From assembly GCF_004634195.1 (NCBI RefSeq), contig NZ_SKBP01000008.1:1-64000 (forward strand): DNA of 64,000 nucleotides, in the 5' to 3' direction. The notes under the pieces were generated by a model. That model worked only from the letters and a program-made list of their open reading frames with translations. It was not told the DNA's origin and did no database searches. The position numbers and the translations under genes are program-made. The DNA is from Flavobacterium salilacus subsp. salilacus. GTDB taxonomy: Bacteria; Bacteroidota; Bacteroidia; Flavobacteriales; Flavobacteriaceae. How positions within the stretch are numbered: position 1 is the first letter of the stretch; every line of letters begins with the position of its first letter. This document shows, one piece after another, positions 62,972-64,000 of this stretch.

Positions 62972-64000
62972 ATGCTGAATATATCCGATAACAATCAAAT
63001 ACATATAAGTAGCGGAAAGTATACAACCGTAAACAACCTTGTAAACCGACCTCATTACAAGGTGTTGAACAAACTTATAGTTGTCGCATCCATCATAGGG
63101 GGCATAGCACTCTTCCTGCCCTGGACACAAAACATATCAGGCACAGGATCTGTAACAACCTTAAAGCCCGACCAACGTCCGCAAACCGTGCATAGTGTTA
63201 TTGCAGGACGGATAGAAAAATGGTATGTACAGGAAGGCGATTTTGTAGAAAAAGGCGATACAATCATGTTTATATCGGAGATAAAAGACGAGTATTTCGA
63301 TCCCAACCTTGTAGAAAACACAAAGCAGCAGGTAGATGCTAAAAAACTGGCTGTAAACTCATATGGCAGCAAAGTTGGCGCGCTGGAAATGCAGATGGGC
63401 TCGTTAGAGCGAGAAAAACAATTAAAATTAGAACAGGCGCAAAACAAAATAAGGCAGTCTGAACTAAAAGTAAAGAGCGACAGTATGGATCTCGAGGCGG
63501 TAAAAACACAGCTTCGCATAGCCGAAACACAATTTAAGCGAGCGCAACAACTTAACAAAGAAGGACTGAAACCGCTTACGGATGTGGAGGAAAAACGGTT
63601 GAAACTACAAGAATCGGAAGCAAAAATAATTACACAGGAAAATAAGTTACTTACTGCAAAAAACGAGCTTATTAATGCCAAAGTAGAAATTAACCGGCTG
63701 ATAGCAGAATATGCCGAAAAAATATCCAAAGCCGATAGTGATAAATTTACCGCACTTAGTAACCAGTATGATACTGAAGCACAGGTAAACAAACTGGAAA
63801 ACCAGTATGCAAACTACAGTATTCGTAACGGAATGTATTATATAAAAGCACCGCAATCCGGCTATGTAAACCGTGCGCTACAGGCAGGACTTGGAGAAAA
63901 CCTAAAAGAAGGCACACCTATAGTGAGCATAATGCCCTCGGGCTATGATATTGCCGTAGAAAGCTATGTAGATCCTATGGATTTACCCCTCATCAGCAGA
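62972..64000 (+). CDS. HlyD-family membrane fusion protein (3' cut by window end)
   Basis: 343 residues visible, open at the window edge. A cytoplasmic N-terminus precedes a membrane anchor (KLIVVASIIGGIALFLPW, about 35-52). A biotinyl-lipoyl-like domain follows (VIAGRIEKWYVQEGDFVEKG), then a long coiled-coil hairpin (about 110-270), then the second lipoyl half (YIKAPQSGYVNRALQAGLGE). It starts 6 bp after the ABC gene. A TolC-like outer-membrane gene is likely to follow beyond the window. Confidence 0.93.
   Translation, partial: MLNISDNNQIHISSGKYTTVNNLVNRPHYKVLNKLIVVASIIGGIALFLPWTQNISGTGSVTTLKPDQRPQTVHSVIAGRIEKWYVQEGDFVEKGDTIMFISEIKDEYFDPNLVENTKQQVDAKKLAVNSYGSKVGALEMQMGSLEREKQLKLEQAQNKIRQSELKVKSDSMDLEAVKTQLRIAETQFKRAQQLNKEGLKPLTDVEEKRLKLQESEAKIITQENKLLTAKNELINAKVEINRLIAEYAEKISKADSDKFTALSNQYDTEAQVNKLENQYANYSIRNGMYYIKAPQSGYVNRALQAGLGENLKEGTPIVSIMPSGYDIAVESYVDPMDLPLISR

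Overview
The window is a chromosomal segment from a member of the Flavobacteriaceae (Bacteroidota). The evidence is the family's dcw gene order, the gliding-motility genes gldB and gldC, type IX secretion (T9SS) type A C-terminal sorting domains on two large exported proteins, frequent TAnnTTTG (-7) promoter elements, tRNAs without an encoded CCA, and a DnaG of flavobacterial type. The host genome appears AT-rich. No rRNA, CRISPR array or prophage is visible.

Layout. 1-460: the 3' part of an IS1-family transposase gene cut by the window edge, then tRNA-Arg(TCG). 838-17210: a complete minus-strand division and cell-wall (dcw) cluster, transcribed mraZ-rsmH-ftsL-ftsI-murE-mraY-murD-ftsW-murG-murC-ftsQ-ftsA-ftsZ, closed by a strong terminator and followed by yqeY. 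A helically phased array of GTGG boxes lies upstream of mraZ. 17500-29140: mixed housekeeping genes (alpha/beta hydrolase, engB, a frameshifted GNAT gene, a Cys-rich lipoprotein, gldC/gldB, nadE, a NarL-type regulator, dnaG without its zinc ligands, an NAD(P)-binding DUF2867 protein, a CDF metal exporter, a GH53 galactanase lipoprotein).

29154-34112: a roughly 5-kb cargo-carrying transposon of the IS1595 family, delimited by inverted ends GGTAACTATA and flanked by an 8-bp duplication AAAAAGAT. It carries small hypothetical genes, two lipoproteins, an XRE-type regulator and a membrane-anchored protein. Two extra internal copies of its left end are present, and it sits 5 nt from the GH53 start codon.

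34235-50755: an ECF sigma/anti-sigma/outer-membrane-protein operon, a T9SS protein with three near-identical 170-residue repeats, a polyprenyl synthase, rlmN, a T9SS lysyl-endopeptidase-like protease, an O-methyltransferase, a PAP2 phosphatase, TatA/B, an M1 metallopeptidase with its DUF6702 neighbour, a tandem pair of CarboxypepD_reg-like proteins and dipeptidase E. 50845-64000: an AT-rich hypothetical protein with a possible nuclease-like core, a CPA2 antiporter, tRNA-Gly(TCC), a GNAT enzyme, an L,D-transpeptidase-like protein, a DUF5916 outer-membrane protein, gpmI, a MITE-like hairpin repeat, an acetyl-CoA hydrolase/transferase, and a tetR-ABC-HlyD export operon cut by the window end.

The least ordinary parts are the modular IS1595-type transposon, the predicted MraZ operator, the zinc-less primase domain, the homopolymer frameshift in the GNAT gene, the Cys-rich lipoprotein and the degenerate ABC ATPase.
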